DNA from: Adineta vaga
Lineage: Eukaryota; Rotifera
DNA: 64,000 nt
Assembly (NCBI GenBank): GCA_021613535.1
Contig: CP075496.1
Coordinates: 6,882,001 to 6,946,000 of the forward strand
Reading direction: 5' to 3'
Positions 1-10,735 of the stretch are shown here, piece by piece. Below the pieces are notes generated by a model. That model was not told the DNA's origin. It made no database searches and worked only from the letters and a program-made list of their open reading frames with translations. Every line of letters begins with the position of its first letter. Positions within the stretch are counted from its first letter, which is position 1. Made by a program: the position numbers and the translations under genes.

Positions 1-2
1 TG

Positions 3-356
3 TCATCGAATGTTATCGATGAAAATTTATTGATTGATAAATTATGGGACATGGGTACTGGTTTAACATCAATTGCTGGTGCATGTACAACATCTGAAAC
101 GCAACAATCAACGAATTATTACACTTCAAATGGTGATCAATTTACTGCTGAAGATGAAGCACTTGTACAGACAATATTAAAACAATCAATTTTAACATCT
201 ATGCTTGGATTACCTGAAAATGCATCTAGTGGTGATATTGAACATAGCTATCATCGTATCAGTACTCAATTGAACAAGAAATGGCTGTGTTTCCAACGTG
301 GCTTAGCCGCTCGTGAAAAACTCGAAGCTTTCTATGAGAACTATTTAAAACAATAG
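3..356 (+). CDS. 3' end of an unidentified protein gene (partial)
   Basis: An open frame enters from the left edge (frame starting at base 3) and stops with TAG at 354-356. The visible ~117 residues start acidic and Ser/Thr-rich. They end in a helical stretch with a leucine-rich segment (LGLPENASSGDIEHSYHRIS) and a basic-aromatic tail ending in YLKQ. The spacing of that stretch loosely resembles a J-domain-like helix, but there is no HPD motif, so I do not assign a family. The next gene begins 162 bp downstream on the same strand. The start and any upstream exons lie outside the window. Confidence 0.55.
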   Translation, partial: SSNVIDENLLIDKLWDMGTGLTSIAGACTTSETQQSTNYYTSNGDQFTAEDEALVQTILKQSILTSMLGLPENASSGDIEHSYHRISTQLNKKWLCFQRGLAAREKLEAFYENYLKQ

Positions 357-518
357 AATTAAAAGGAAAACAAAATAACTTTTAATTTGATTTTCAGATA
401 TTTCATAATTCTGATCAATATTTTTTATTTACGTTTCAATAAATATTTGAATTTGAATGACTATATAATGACTTTGACTCATTTTCCTATTCTAGATTAT
501 TTTCTTCAATCGAAAAAC

Positions 519-1248
519 ATGGATAATCAACAGTCGACTAAAATGCCCAAACCATTCGATCAAGATCAAGAAATGAATGCATCAAGTACCGATGGTAATC
601 AACCACATTTCGAATTTCGAGATGATGATCGTTTAAAGCAAGAAGATGATTACCGGCAAGGTTTGTTTTATGAAGAATAATTTTTAATAATTCAAAATAA
701 AAACTTATTTTAGAATTATTAAAAGTTCAAGATGAAATTGTTACATTACGTCAAGTACTTGGAGCTAAATTAAAACGTGAAAGTGAATTGAAAACCTTAC
801 TAGGTGTTGGTTTTGTTGATGATCTAAAACAAGATTGGAATGAAACAGTTCATGATATTAAAGCAACAACAGCATATCAAAAAACTGCTGAAACATTACA
901 AGCTGCATCGGATAAATTAGCTCCGGCTATTCAAACAGTTAATACATCATTCAAATCTCGTCTTGGAACTTTGAAAAGTACATTCTCATTCGAAATTGAT
1001 CTTTATTCGAAATGCTAATATATTTAGATTCAAATTTTTTCAAAACATTTGAAAATACACTTGGTTCAGGTGTGAATGCTGTGAAATCGAAAATGACACC
1101 CTCGAAATCGGCAATGCATTTTAATGGCAATGATGGTAATGAATTTAGTCACGGTGCAACAGGTGGACCTTTAACATCAAGTGTAACACATGATGAACGT
1201 CTAAATTTTGGTGGAGATTTAGATGAAAAGAAAGATTTAACAAAATAA
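519..1248 (+). CDS. TPD52: TPD52-like (tumor protein D52 family) coiled-coil protein
   Basis: Exons are 519-660, 714-977 and 1028-1248, giving 208 residues; all junctions are GT..AG and in phase. Residues ~48-75 form the family coiled coil (ELLKVQDEIVTLRQVLGAKL). The conserved block around LGVGFVDDLKQDW and TTAYQKTAETL follows. After the second intron comes NSNFFKTFENTLGSG, matching the family N-S-P-T-F-K-S-F-E-E segment. TPD52 proteins are small cytosolic adaptors that dimerise through the coiled coil and are linked to vesicle traffic and lipid droplets. The length fits the family (~180-220 aa). The N terminus is acidic and not conserved. A TCTAG sits 24 bp before the ATG and could be a trans-splice acceptor. 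Confidence 0.88.
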
Positions 1249-1721
1249 ATAAAATATTTCTATCTATATCTATTCATCGATAGTAGACAAAGAATGATAA
1301 GAGGAAACATGTTTCTTCTTTCATTATGTGTTCATTTATTTTCTTGGGAACTCTGTCATTTATGCTTCATATATTTATTTATATACATACTTACTCAGTC
1401 GTTTGTCTTGTTACGTGTTATTTATTATCGATATCTCTATTCATTTTCCAATAAGATTAAAATCTGAAAATTCGCATATAAAGCAATCGTTTATCAACAT
1501 TTTCTTTAAGTCATTGTCATTCTTTGAGTTTTTTGTTGTTCCTTTTTTTCATTGGCACTCTTCTATGACTTCATGTCAATTTTATTCTTTTTCTCATTGT
1601 TGTTCTCGTAACGTATTTGTTTTTAATGTTCTCTTCTTCCGTTCTGAATAAAAAAAAAGACCAACAATGATTGAATACGAGAAGAAAAGCATTCTATTTA
1701 TCTTGTTTCCTTATTCTAGAT
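1249..1721. other. Intergenic spacer between TPD52-like and PET100
   Basis: This 473-bp AT-rich stretch probably holds the TPD52 3' UTR. An open frame at 1328-1651 is very rich in Phe, Tyr, Leu and Ser and resembles random translation of T-rich DNA, so I do not call it a gene. A pyrimidine-rich run ending in TCTAG at 1715-1719 lies just before the PET100 ATG. Confidence 0.5.
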
Positions 1722-2089
1722 ATGGGTTCTTGGAAATTAGAAGTTTTTCGTAAGTAGATCGAATTATTTCGAATGAATGATTGACCTTTTGTCTTTATTT
1801 AGGTATGGCATGCTATATAAGTTTTCCATTAGCGGCAATGTTTTTATTCAGTCGTCCTGAATTATTCAAAGATCGTGTTATTGCTGCTCGAAAACGATAT
1901 TATCCACCACCAAATCCAGAACGAGTAAATCGACGAATATTGCAATTATTTGCACAAATTAATATATTTTTCTAGGATGAACTAATTCAACAATTAAAAG
2001 AACGTGAACGACTTCGACGAGAAAATGAAGTTTTAGAACAAATGAATCATTTTCAAAGTAAACAAAAAGATTCAATACAATTGAAATGA
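1722..2089 (+). CDS. PET100: PET100 homolog, cytochrome c oxidase assembly factor
   Basis: Exons are 1722-1749, 1803-1924 and 1976-2089, encoding 87 residues. The start MGSWKLEVFRMACYISFP matches the family pattern of a short basic N terminus leading straight into one inner-membrane helix (residues ~10-28). The conserved ARKRYYPPPNPER segment follows, then a charged helix (DELIQQLKERERLRREN). PET100 is a small mitochondrial inner-membrane protein needed to assemble complex IV. The family is ~73-110 aa, so this looks complete. Introns are 53 and 51 bp. The ATG lies three bases after a TCTAG, and the next gene starts only 97 bp downstream. Confidence 0.85.
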
Positions 2090-2186
2090 TCTCTTCGTTT
2101 TTGTTTGCATTGTCATTAGTTAGTAAATTTTGTTTAAGTAGAACATTTGCTTTTTAGATCAAAGAAATTTTCCTTTGAGATAATGT

Positions 2187-3471
2187 ATGGATCCTGCAAC
2201 GAGCGCAGTTATTAATTATTTAGGTATATCATTGTTTTTCATTGATAAATATGAATGAACATGAATAATTTAGAAAAACGAGCTGATATTGATCGAGTTC
2301 ATATTAAAGATAAAAAGGCATGCTCATCAGATGCATTGATTCAATGGGAAGAGGTTAGTTCAATTGATTAAATAAGATGAAAATTAAACAATTTGATTTT
2401 GTTTATAGAAAACATCATGTGAATTACCAGATGATCTGAAAAGATTTTATACAATATCTGATGGATTAGAGGTGCGATGGTCATTTAAAACAGAGAATAC
2501 TAGTAAATACATTCAATAAAGAAATAATTCATTGTATTCATGTTATTTTGTATTTTAAATTTAGAATTATCGTCAACATTTATTGGTAAAATGCATATAA
2601 ATTCTGTGAATGATTTAACAAAAATAGTATTATCGGGATCGAAGCAGATGGCTGTCGATGAATTGAATGATTTTGCCGAGAAAAGTAAAAAAAATCTATC
2701 ATATAAAATAATAGAATTAATAGAATGTACGTTTTTAGATTCACCTCGATTTAATTCACAAGCATGGCATATATTTGAACTTGATTCTTGTGATGGACAA
2801 GGACGTGTTTGTCTCGTTTACAATCCAGTACGTTTTGATGATTAGTCTATGAAACTTTCACAAGAACTAAATAAAATACTCTGACTTGTGAAATTTAATC
2901 TAATGATTTTTCTTCTAGCATCATGAAGTAAGCATTTGGTTTCTGGATCGTTCTTTACACTTCCATCGACTTGCTTCAACATTTACTGATTACTATCGAA
3001 TGCTTCTTCTTCATTGTGGTTTACCCTATTGGCATTATAAATATACGGATATTGGTATTCCACCTTATATTCTACATTGGTATTATACAATATCTCCATC
3101 TCTATTAATCTCTCATCCAAAAGATGATATATCATTATCAAATATCATTCCATTCAATGCTGAAAAAGCATTTCAACAAAATACAAATTCTGCAACAAAG
3201 TTTGTTCTCAGTTAGGTTGCTGCTAGATTTTAATATTTCCTGTTTTAGAAATACTAAGATAATCAACCAACAAACTTCAGCTACTCAAAGTCAACCGTCA
3301 CATTCTGAAGTTGCGGGTAATCGCAGTGCCACACAAAATCCGAAACGTCCAGTTCAACAAATGAAAAGGTTTATTTCATTTATCTGATGATTATCTATCA
3401 TATAGATTCTACTTTATTTTTACAGTATTAATCGATCATCATCCATTCCTCGCTCATTAAACAATCAATGA
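2187..3471 (+). CDS. TPGS2: TPGS2 homolog, tubulin polyglutamylase complex subunit 2
   Basis: Exons are 2187-2223, 2274-2353, 2409-2502, 2565-2827, 2919-3199, 3249-3368 and 3426-3471, encoding 306 residues with every phase consistent. Diagnostic stretches in order are CELPDDLKRFYTISDGLEV, the glycine-methionine segment IGKMHINSVNDLTKI, FELDSCDGQGRVCLVY, then IWFLDRSLHFHRLASTF and YYRMLLLHCGLPYWHY. These follow the human protein closely. TPGS2 is a non-catalytic subunit of the TTLL1 polyglutamylase complex, which adds glutamates to tubulin in cilia and neurons. The SMI1/KNR4-like fold occupies most of the protein. The C-terminal ~60 residues are Gln/Ser-rich and variable, as in relatives. It sits 97 bp after PET100 and 88 bp before ataxin-3. 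Confidence 0.9.
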
Positions 3472-3540
3472 ATCAAATTTCTTTTTTTTTCTCTTTTCTT
3501 TTCTTTAATCAATCTCGTTTCAGACGTTGTTTTCTACTTA

Positions 3541-3559
3541 AATTGTTTTACAATTCTAG
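3541..3559 (+). promoter_or_regulatory. Candidate trans-splice acceptor abutting the ATXN3 start
   Basis: A T-rich run ends in TTCTAG with the ATG as the very next base. TPGS2 ended only 88 bp upstream on the same strand. An acceptor with no room for a promoter or a conventional 5' UTR suggests spliced-leader addition to a polycistronic pre-mRNA, a process known in bdelloid rotifers. An ordinary 5'-UTR intron is the alternative. Confidence 0.4.
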
Positions 3560-5722
3560 ATGGAAAAAGTCAAAGAACGAACAGGAATCTATCATGAACA
3601 TCAAGATGGTGCACTATGTGGTCAACATGCGTTGAATAATCTTCTACAAAATCCATTTTTTTCAGCTGATGCATTAGCTGATATTGCTCGGTAAATAGAA
3701 TCATTTTTGTTCATTGTAAGCATCAATTTATTCTAATCTCTAGAGCGCTTGATGATGAAGAAACAAGTGTATTATACAATTCATCGTGCGAATCCGAAAA
3801 TGTAGATGGTCCGTATTTTTATTTTTCGAAAAATAGTTTTTTTATAATAGGTTTTCCTACTTTATTAGATACTGGATTTTACAATATTCAAGTGCTACAG
3901 CGAGCTTTAGCTGTCTTTGAACTTGAGTTAGTACCTTTTGGAAGTCAAGATCGTATAGCGAAACAAGCACGTGATTGTCCAGAAAGTATTGCTGCATATA
4001 TATGCCATTTAGGCGCACACTGGTTTACGATAAGACGATTTGGTAGACAATACTTCAATTTAAATTCTTTTTACTATGTTCCAGAAATTATTTCGGGTAT
4101 GACACTTTTGGCATGTATAAGTTTCATACAAGAAAATGGTTATTCTGTATTTATTATCAATGGAAATTTACCATCTTGTATAGCTGATCAACAACTATCA
4201 GCTAATCCTATTGGTGTAGAAGAATATAAATTTTTAACGAGAGATTTACCAAAATTAGTTATGGAAGAAGAACTTTTGGGAAAGATGAGCGAATTAAAGG
4301 GTACTGGAACAATATCTATACCTAGAAATGTATTGATTGCATATAAAAAAAATCCAAATGATCCAGAAATAAAGAGAAAATTAAATTCATTTTTACCTAG
4401 CGGTATAACTATTGATGATGGTATGCCAATGTCAGGTTGTGCATGTTTTCACCGGTATTATCCGTTTTAACCTTTTGTACTTCTAGGTCTACATAAAGGT
4501 AGAATTGGTCAACCGCTAATAGGATGTAGTGATTGTGATATTTGTCGTCGACGATTACAACCTTCAAAAGAGTTTTCGTCATCTCGAAAAACTGACGATT
4601 TATATATGGATGATCTGCGTGACCTAAAGGAAAATTCTACAGTTGTAACTCAACTGATAACCGAATATGTAATTAGTGAACCAGATCCTCAAAACCAAAA
4701 TAAATCACGTCAGCATAGAAACATAAGGGCTGGGATACTTGTAAATTTCCCTTCATCAGAAATTGATAGAGCAGATAACAATTACAAAGAACAGAGGCTA
4801 AATGAAGCAATATTGATGATACAAAAGGAAAGAGAATTTATGGATCAAAAACTTCAAGAGATGCAGACATTATTAAATCTGACAGACATGGATACTGAAG
4901 AAGATCGTTCTTTTTACGAGAAATATCCAGAAGTACTATATCAAAAACTATTGGATGCTACTATTGCTGCTAGTTTGCTCAGTAATAATTCCACAACAAA
5001 TGAACTTGAACAAATGCCCGAACGTATTCCATTACCAGCACCAACCAATTCGCAACCAGTAACACCGGTAAAATCCTCTTCACAATCATCGGTAGAAGCG
5101 CCATCATCATTCTCCACTAATACAGAATCGTTTCAACAAAGCGATACAAATTCATCAGAGTCAATATCCACAAGTTTACCACCCATACCAAAAGATACAC
5201 ATTCGGTAGAATCCCTACTACCAAATCTTTTACCTTTAACTAATACAGATGCAAAATCATCAGAAAACGTAGAACCATCAACAGTAGCAGAATCTCAAAA
5301 TGAACCAACACTTTCACCAAAAGATACACATTCGCTTTCATCACCTGCAGAAGATCCAGACAATATAAAAGCATTGAGTATCGAAGGTAATTCATTAATT
5401 AGTATTATTGTACTAAGTATCGCAACTACAATCCAATGCTTTTCTTCACATTTGAAAGTACAAAATAGAGTATTTAAATATCTATGATCGGTATTCATCT
5501 AACACTTTATCAATTAAATTATATTGAAAACAAAAAGATATGTGAATTTAAGATATTTCTAGAAAAATAGTAGCAAGCTGATCATAACCATTATTTATGA
5601 CTAATCTTTTAGAACATTTTTATTTGATAGTTTTTTCTTTAGAACTTCGACAACGTCGTCTTCGACTATATGGTAATAGAGATAGATCAATCATTTCCGT
5701 AGTATCGAATTCCAATGATTAA
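3560..5722 (+). CDS. ATXN3: Ataxin-3 homolog, Josephin-domain deubiquitinase
   Basis: Exons are 3560-3690, 3744-3808, 3869-4435, 4487-5386 and 5643-5722, encoding 580 residues. The Josephin domain covers residues ~9-190. The catalytic triad is visible: Cys20 in GALCGQHALNN, His116 in GAHWFT and Asn131 in YFNLNS, with His-Asn spacing as in human. Ataxin-3 trims ubiquitin chains and works with VCP/p97. The fourth exon encodes a long Ser/Thr/Pro-rich linker. No ubiquitin-interacting motif with the usual Ala..Ser core is obvious, and there is no polyQ tract. The last 80-bp exon completes SIEELRQRRLRLYG, which matches the VCP-binding motif of human ataxin-3 (SEELRKRREAY). If the 256-bp last intron is retained, translation instead stops at 5485-5487. 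The ATG directly follows an AG, as expected for a trans-splice acceptor. Confidence 0.92.
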
Positions 5723-5803
5723 ATCATTGTCTCACCACTTATGAATGAACAATGTGATATTTTTTACAAATACTTTTGTTTTAGACATAATTTTTAATAA
5801 TCA

Positions 5804-5820
5804 CATATATATATATATAT
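5804..5820. repeat. (AT)n microsatellite
   Basis: A short alternating A/T tract lies in the 152-bp spacer between ataxin-3 and DCAF17. Confidence 0.8.
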
Positions 5821-5874
5821 CAATCCTGAAAGATTTTTTTCTAGTGTGTAATCAAAACATATTATTTTTAGATT

Positions 5875-7427
5875 ATGTCATCATCTCGTTCCAATCGTAT
5901 TCGCTGTTTAATAAGTCGTCGACCAGAAAGTTCTATTGAACGTTTATCATTGCATTCATGTTTATATCATCTACGTCCTTATTGTTCATTATCAACATCT
6001 GCAACAATCAATGAAATATGTCTTCGACGTTTACTTAAATCCAATTATTCATGTCAATTTCAAGAATCTGATCACATATCCGAACAGAAATTATTACCAA
6101 ATAAATCGACATTTATTCTTGGTCGTTATATGTTAACATTACAATTAAATACTCTACATCTTTATGTCATTGACAAACATCGTCTAACATTACTTGGAGA
6201 AGATGTATGTACGATAAAGATTGTTTTTATTGGAATATGTACATACAGTCATTTTCAAAAACGAAATTTTGCTAAACAAGATGGATTTATTTTAATGACA
6301 GCTGATCAACGACTACTTTTATATGATTTTAAATTAAAAACACGTATGCCAACATCTGGAATAAATTTTCAATGTGAAATACCAGTGAAATTTCTTGAAA
6401 AATCATTTGACTATCATGAACAGAATCATATGATATCCATACATACTAGGCATAAACAACGATCACATTTATTTATTATTTTCCGAATATGGCCACAATG
6501 GTTAAGTTATGTCTTTTTAGTTGAACCACATATATTCGGTACTGATCTTAAACAAGCAACGATTACGCACGAGTTATTGATTGTACAGAACCAACGCAAT
6601 AGGTAAAAATATCTAATACTATCATAAACATTTCATTGTTTTTCTTCTTTTCTAGTTGTAATCTCTATTCCCTTCATACTATTCTCGATGAATATACAAT
6701 CAAATGTCATTCATTATCTGATCATCTCGATGAACTTTTACCAGTCAATGTTGTCATCAATTCCTGTCCACCATGTTTATTTACATTCAATTGTGAACGT
6801 CCTTTATTCGATTATGCTTTTTGCAGTACTCAACATTTTCTTACACGTATCAATGAAGATTATTTTGTTTTACATATTAATAATGATTTTACACCAGTTT
6901 TCAATGGTCATTTAAAACGCTCATGGACAGATAATTTATCACCGAATAATCAAGTTTATTTTATTGATACAACTTATCATCATGATTGTATTATTGATAT
7001 TCGAGAATCAATCGTACATGTTTGGCAATTAATACATGATGAATCAACTAAAGTGAAACATTTATATAAAATTGATGATGGAATTGGGTGTTTAGAGCCA
7101 GCGCATGATCGTCATATAACACGTTATGGTCGACAAACAACACCTCAACAAGCTTTAGATTTATCAACGACTGTTGTAACTGATCATTATTTTGATACCT
7201 ATAATAATATATTAACATTACTTTTTGAATCTGAGGTATCAGAAATGGTAATCATACGTCTTATTGAACATCCGATTGGTGTTTCTCGTCAAGATATTAA
7301 ATTTAAAAAGAATAATAAACAAAATCAATTAAGAATTATGCATGAGCAAGATAAATTAATTGTTCAAGAACTTAGTTGTCATACAGTTACACTTCGAATA
7401 TTTACTTTACAACGTTCAAAATGCTAA
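5875..7427 (+). CDS. DCAF17: DCAF17 homolog, DDB1- and CUL4-associated factor 17
   Basis: Two exons, 5875-6602 and 6656-7427, encode 499 residues. The best match to vertebrate DCAF17 (C2orf37) is around FRIWPQWLSYVFLVEPHIFG, then ATITHELLIVQNQ, then CNLYSLHTI across the intron; human has F-R-V-L-P-F-S-L-V-G...K-K-I-F-G, LSHGILIV and RLYSFQTI in the same order. The protein is a predicted beta-propeller substrate receptor for the CUL4-DDB1 ubiquitin ligase. Length is close to human (520 aa). The ATG lies three bases after TTTTTAG. A GTATGT..ACAG pair at 6205-6248 mimics an intron but must stay in the mRNA, because removing its 44 bases causes an early stop. Confidence 0.8.
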
Positions 7428-7861
7428 TTAAACATGTGTAGAATTGAAATTGTTCACATTTGGATCTTTATTTTCTTTTGTACGCAATCATCTTCTACTA
7501 CAATAAATTTTATATCTGTGAGAATAGTAAATACTCGTATTTTCTCTCGTAAATAAAGATATCTGATACAGTTAATTACTTTTCGATCGTCCAATTCCAA
7601 TTCTATCGAAGATCAACATTCATTCTGTCAATTGTATCACTATACTAATGAATGCAGAATATTCATTTATTTTTTTTTTGTATCGAAGTATACTTGGACA
7701 ATCTTTATACAATTGAATGTCATGACATTCTGAAAATATGACTTTGGTGAAAGATTTTATTTCTTTTTCTGCAAGTCAGTAAAGAATGATTAAAATGAAT
7801 ACAAAGAAGGGTGTATATAGTCTATATGGAATGTAATTCGAAGATCGAATTAAATCATCAT
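7428..7861. other. Convergent 3' spacer DCAF17 / calmodulin-like
   Basis: This 434-bp AT-rich stretch lies between two genes that read toward each other. It should hold both 3' UTRs. I see no coding potential in it. Confidence 0.5.
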
Positions 7862-8792
7862 TTATGATGTTGAAAGAAGTTTTTGTACAAATTCTATAAA
7901 TAATAAATAGATGAATAGAAGATTAAATAGGTTTCTTCATTACCTTGATAATCAAGTTTACCATCTCGGTTAACATCAGCCTAAAAGATAAAATCATTAA
8001 AAAAAATATTTGATATAGTTTGAAATAGACCTCTCTCATCATATCTTCTAATTCTTCTTGATTTAATTTTTCACCCATGTTTAACATGACCTTGAAAATA
8101 GAGAAGTATACGTAACAATAATCAGAACTATGAAAATAAACCTGTTTTAATTCATTGATAGTGATAAATCCTGAATTATCTCGGTCAAAAAGTCGAAAAG
8201 CTTCACGTAATTCTTGTTCTTGATCGCGTTCATGCCAATGTTTACTCATAAAAGTAACAAAGTCTTGAAAATCTAATCGTTGATTACCTGAAGAAGAAAA
8301 ACGAACTTTCTTCGCATCAAACTCATATGTCCATATTTCACTTACCATTTTTATCCACTTCAGCAATAAGATCAGCAATTTCTTTATTTGTTGGATTTAA
8401 TCCTAAGGATCGCATTACTTGTCTAAACAGAATTAATAAAAATGTTTGTTTATTTTTCTGCATTCTGATTTCTTGACCTAGTCTCAATGTCAAAAAGAAA
8501 TATTTCCTAAAATTTGTCCCTTGAATAAAAGAGAAATCTGCAGAATCTATTCTAGAAGAATGAATAGAAGTCGAAAAATATTACTCACCCTATTTCATTT
8601 GCATCAATACTACCATCTCCATTCTTATCGAATAATTCAAATACATGTCGAAATTCTTGAAATATACAAATCAAAATTCATTCTTTTCTTTTATTCTATT
8701 CTCTTTTACCTTCAGTTTTTGCAGCGGAAAATGTACTCTAAAGAATAGATTGCCATTATAATTACATTTCAATTGTTCAAAATTCTTACCAT
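7862..8792 (-). CDS. Calmodulin-like four-EF-hand protein
   Basis: Reading 5' to 3', exons are 8790-8792, 8710-8737, 8589-8655, 8346-8422, 8142-8287, 8031-8090, 7944-7980 and 7862-7893. They give 149 residues, exactly calmodulin length. Four 12-residue calcium loops are visible: DKNGDGSIDANE, DKNGNQRLDFQD, DRDNSGFITINE and DVNRDGKLDYQE. Acidic residues are present at loop positions 1 and 12 in all four. Loop 2 has Asn at position 5 and Arg at position 7, so its binding may be weaker. The linker FVTFMSKHWHERDQEQEL is more divergent than calmodulin, so this is probably a paralogue rather than the canonical gene. The first coding exon is just the ATG, as in vertebrate calmodulin genes. Confidence 0.87.
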
Positions 8793-9566
8793 TGTTGTAG
8801 AATAAAGGCGATACGAATAAGTTGCTGGATGTAAGATTAAATGAGAAAGTCGACAACTCGTTAAATCACTCTCTTTTTTTCTTCACGCAAATATTAGAGA
8901 GTGAGTGAGAGAGAGAGAGAAAGAAAAACACACAGACAGAGCGAGAGAAGGAGAGAAAAAGATGGATTAATTAAGCAAAGCAGATATGTAGACACGGCGG
9001 ATGATGTTTGGTGTCAGATTACGGTTGCTATTCTTCCAATCTAATGTTTGTAATGGCGTCGATAAAAGAAGAAGAAGAAAAAAAAAAGAAAACGATGTAA
9101 GAGGAATTTGCATTTTCAATATCGGACGTAGCTGGAAGCCTGTCGTCCGCTTTCTCTTTCTCGCTTTTTTTTAAATTGATGCTCTGTTGTTGTTGTTGTA
9201 GCATTTTATGTTTTATTTTTAAACAGCTGAAAAGAAGAAAAAAAACTAAAGAGAAAACTTCACATATACTTATTCTTTGTTCTTGAAAAGACGATGTTTT
9301 GATTTGATATTCATCAAGCATAAAAATTTAATGAGTTTAAAAACAGATCATTTATTAGATAAAAAGGACAAGAATTAGGAAATTAGAAGCATTCAAACAT
9401 ACAAAAGAAAATGCAAGTCTTCTGTTTGTTCATTCTATTGCTATTGAGGTGACTGAAGGTTAAAAGTTGAAGATGAATAACTATTGGTCGGCAAGGAGAT
9501 TTTCAAGATCTGAAATCTATGTATAAGTGTTAAAAAAGACTTGAAGAAATAAAAATTTCAATTAAA
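8793..9566. other. Spacer upstream of the calmodulin-like gene
   Basis: This 774-bp stretch holds the likely promoter and 5' UTR of the calmodulin-like gene and the COX6C 3' UTR. It contains a GA-rich tract (separate entry) and a (TTG)n run near 9186-9200. No open frame here looks coding. Confidence 0.45.
8896..8962. repeat. GA-rich low-complexity tract
   Basis: Runs of GAGA with interspersed AGAAAG and CACACAGACA lie ~100 bp upstream of the calmodulin-like start. In other animals GAGA tracts can bind GAGA-type factors; here that is only a possibility. Confidence 0.75.
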
Positions 9567-10348
9567 TTACCATTTACGAGTGACTGATGTACGTAAAGAA
9601 GCAATGGCATTATCGAGTTCACTTTCATATTCATTCAGCCATGCTGGTCGTTCTCGACCCTCTGAAAATATGGCATTATCAATGTATATATGTATATATT
9701 AAAGAATACTATTCTTACCAAGCGTTTTGAAAACACCAGCAGCTTTCATTCGAGCGTAATCACGTTCCGGATCAAAAGTTCTGTTAAAAAACAAATCAAT
9801 TCATGTCTGATTGTATGACAAGTACATAATACATCAATTAATAATTTATCAACACTCGACAAAAGCAATTAAGGTTTGTCAAAAATCGGAAAAACTATTG
9901 AATAGAAACAATTGATTGTTGAATACTCATAGTCTGGAAATATGTACTTAGTTTATTTTTTCATAGAAAATTATTAATGCTTCAAAATGACAGAAATTCT
10001 GCATTTCACTTCATTGACATAATCTTACTAAGATGCTTCAATAAAGCAAAAACTCAATTTCCAACAGGGCTTTTACTTTATTAACATACGTCATCATTCT
10101 CTTTCAGATACGTTCGTAATTAAGAAAAAGAATAATACTTACTTATAAAATGACGAAATATTATTTTTATGACGATCAGAAATGAGAATTTTCCAGCCAA
10201 TAGCAGCCGTCACAGCTATGCTAAAACCCAGTATACCAGCGCGTGGTACACGTGCACGAGTTAAATTTTTTAATGTTGGTCGTCCAGTACTTGTCGATAC
10301 TTTATTGCCTTCTTTAGCAGATGAAACTGCTTTTGTATTTGATGACAT
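9567..10348 (-). CDS. COX6C: COX6C homolog, cytochrome c oxidase subunit 6C
   Basis: Exons are 10143-10348, 9719-9780 and 9567-9661, encoding 120 residues. After a Ser/Thr/Lys-rich N terminus comes the family core: one hydrophobic helix (GILGFSIAVTAAIGWKILI, residues ~38-56) and then the charged matrix-to-intermembrane segment SDRHKNNISSFYKTFDPERD and MKAAGVFKTL. This matches the helix-plus-FYR..D...M..AG.F pattern of COX6C. The usual family length is ~75 aa. This copy has ~30 extra residues at the N terminus and a C-terminal extension of ~30 residues (GRERPAWLNEYESELDNAIA onward) encoded by its own exon. The second intron is 56 bp; the first is 362 bp. Confidence 0.82.
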
Positions 10349-10735
10349 TCTCTGTCAGTATTTTTAATCTAAATTACGTGAATATATATACATATACAAT
10401 AAATGAATGAAGACATATAAATAAGAATTTAATAATCGTTAAAAGTAAGTAAAACAGAGGCGAAACGATTATACATAGTAGATATATGAAACTAGCACCT
10501 ATTATGAATACTCTTCATTTTCTTCGGTTTTTTCTTCTTCAAAGATTAAGAAAGAATAACAAGCCCAATCTGACAGAGTGAGATGCTTTACAATGTCACT
10601 CGGTTGTATACATAAAACTTGGAAATAAGAGAAAAAAAAATTATAGGCGTGGTTAGAACGACAAAAGAAATAAACACATGTTTTGCACGATAAAACGAAA
10701 GTTTTTCTTCTTTCTTATGCTTATCTATATTGTTG
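10349..10735. other. Spacer between ORP9 3' end and COX6C 5' end
   Basis: 387 bp of AT-rich DNA on the path from the ORP9 stop to the COX6C ATG, with both genes on the minus strand. It presumably carries the ORP9 3' UTR and the COX6C promoter or trans-splice site. No gene is visible. Confidence 0.45.

Noticed and set aside
1328-1651. 107-codon open frame after TPD52
   Set aside because: Its composition is that of T-rich DNA, there is no family resemblance, and it lies where the 3' UTR is expected.
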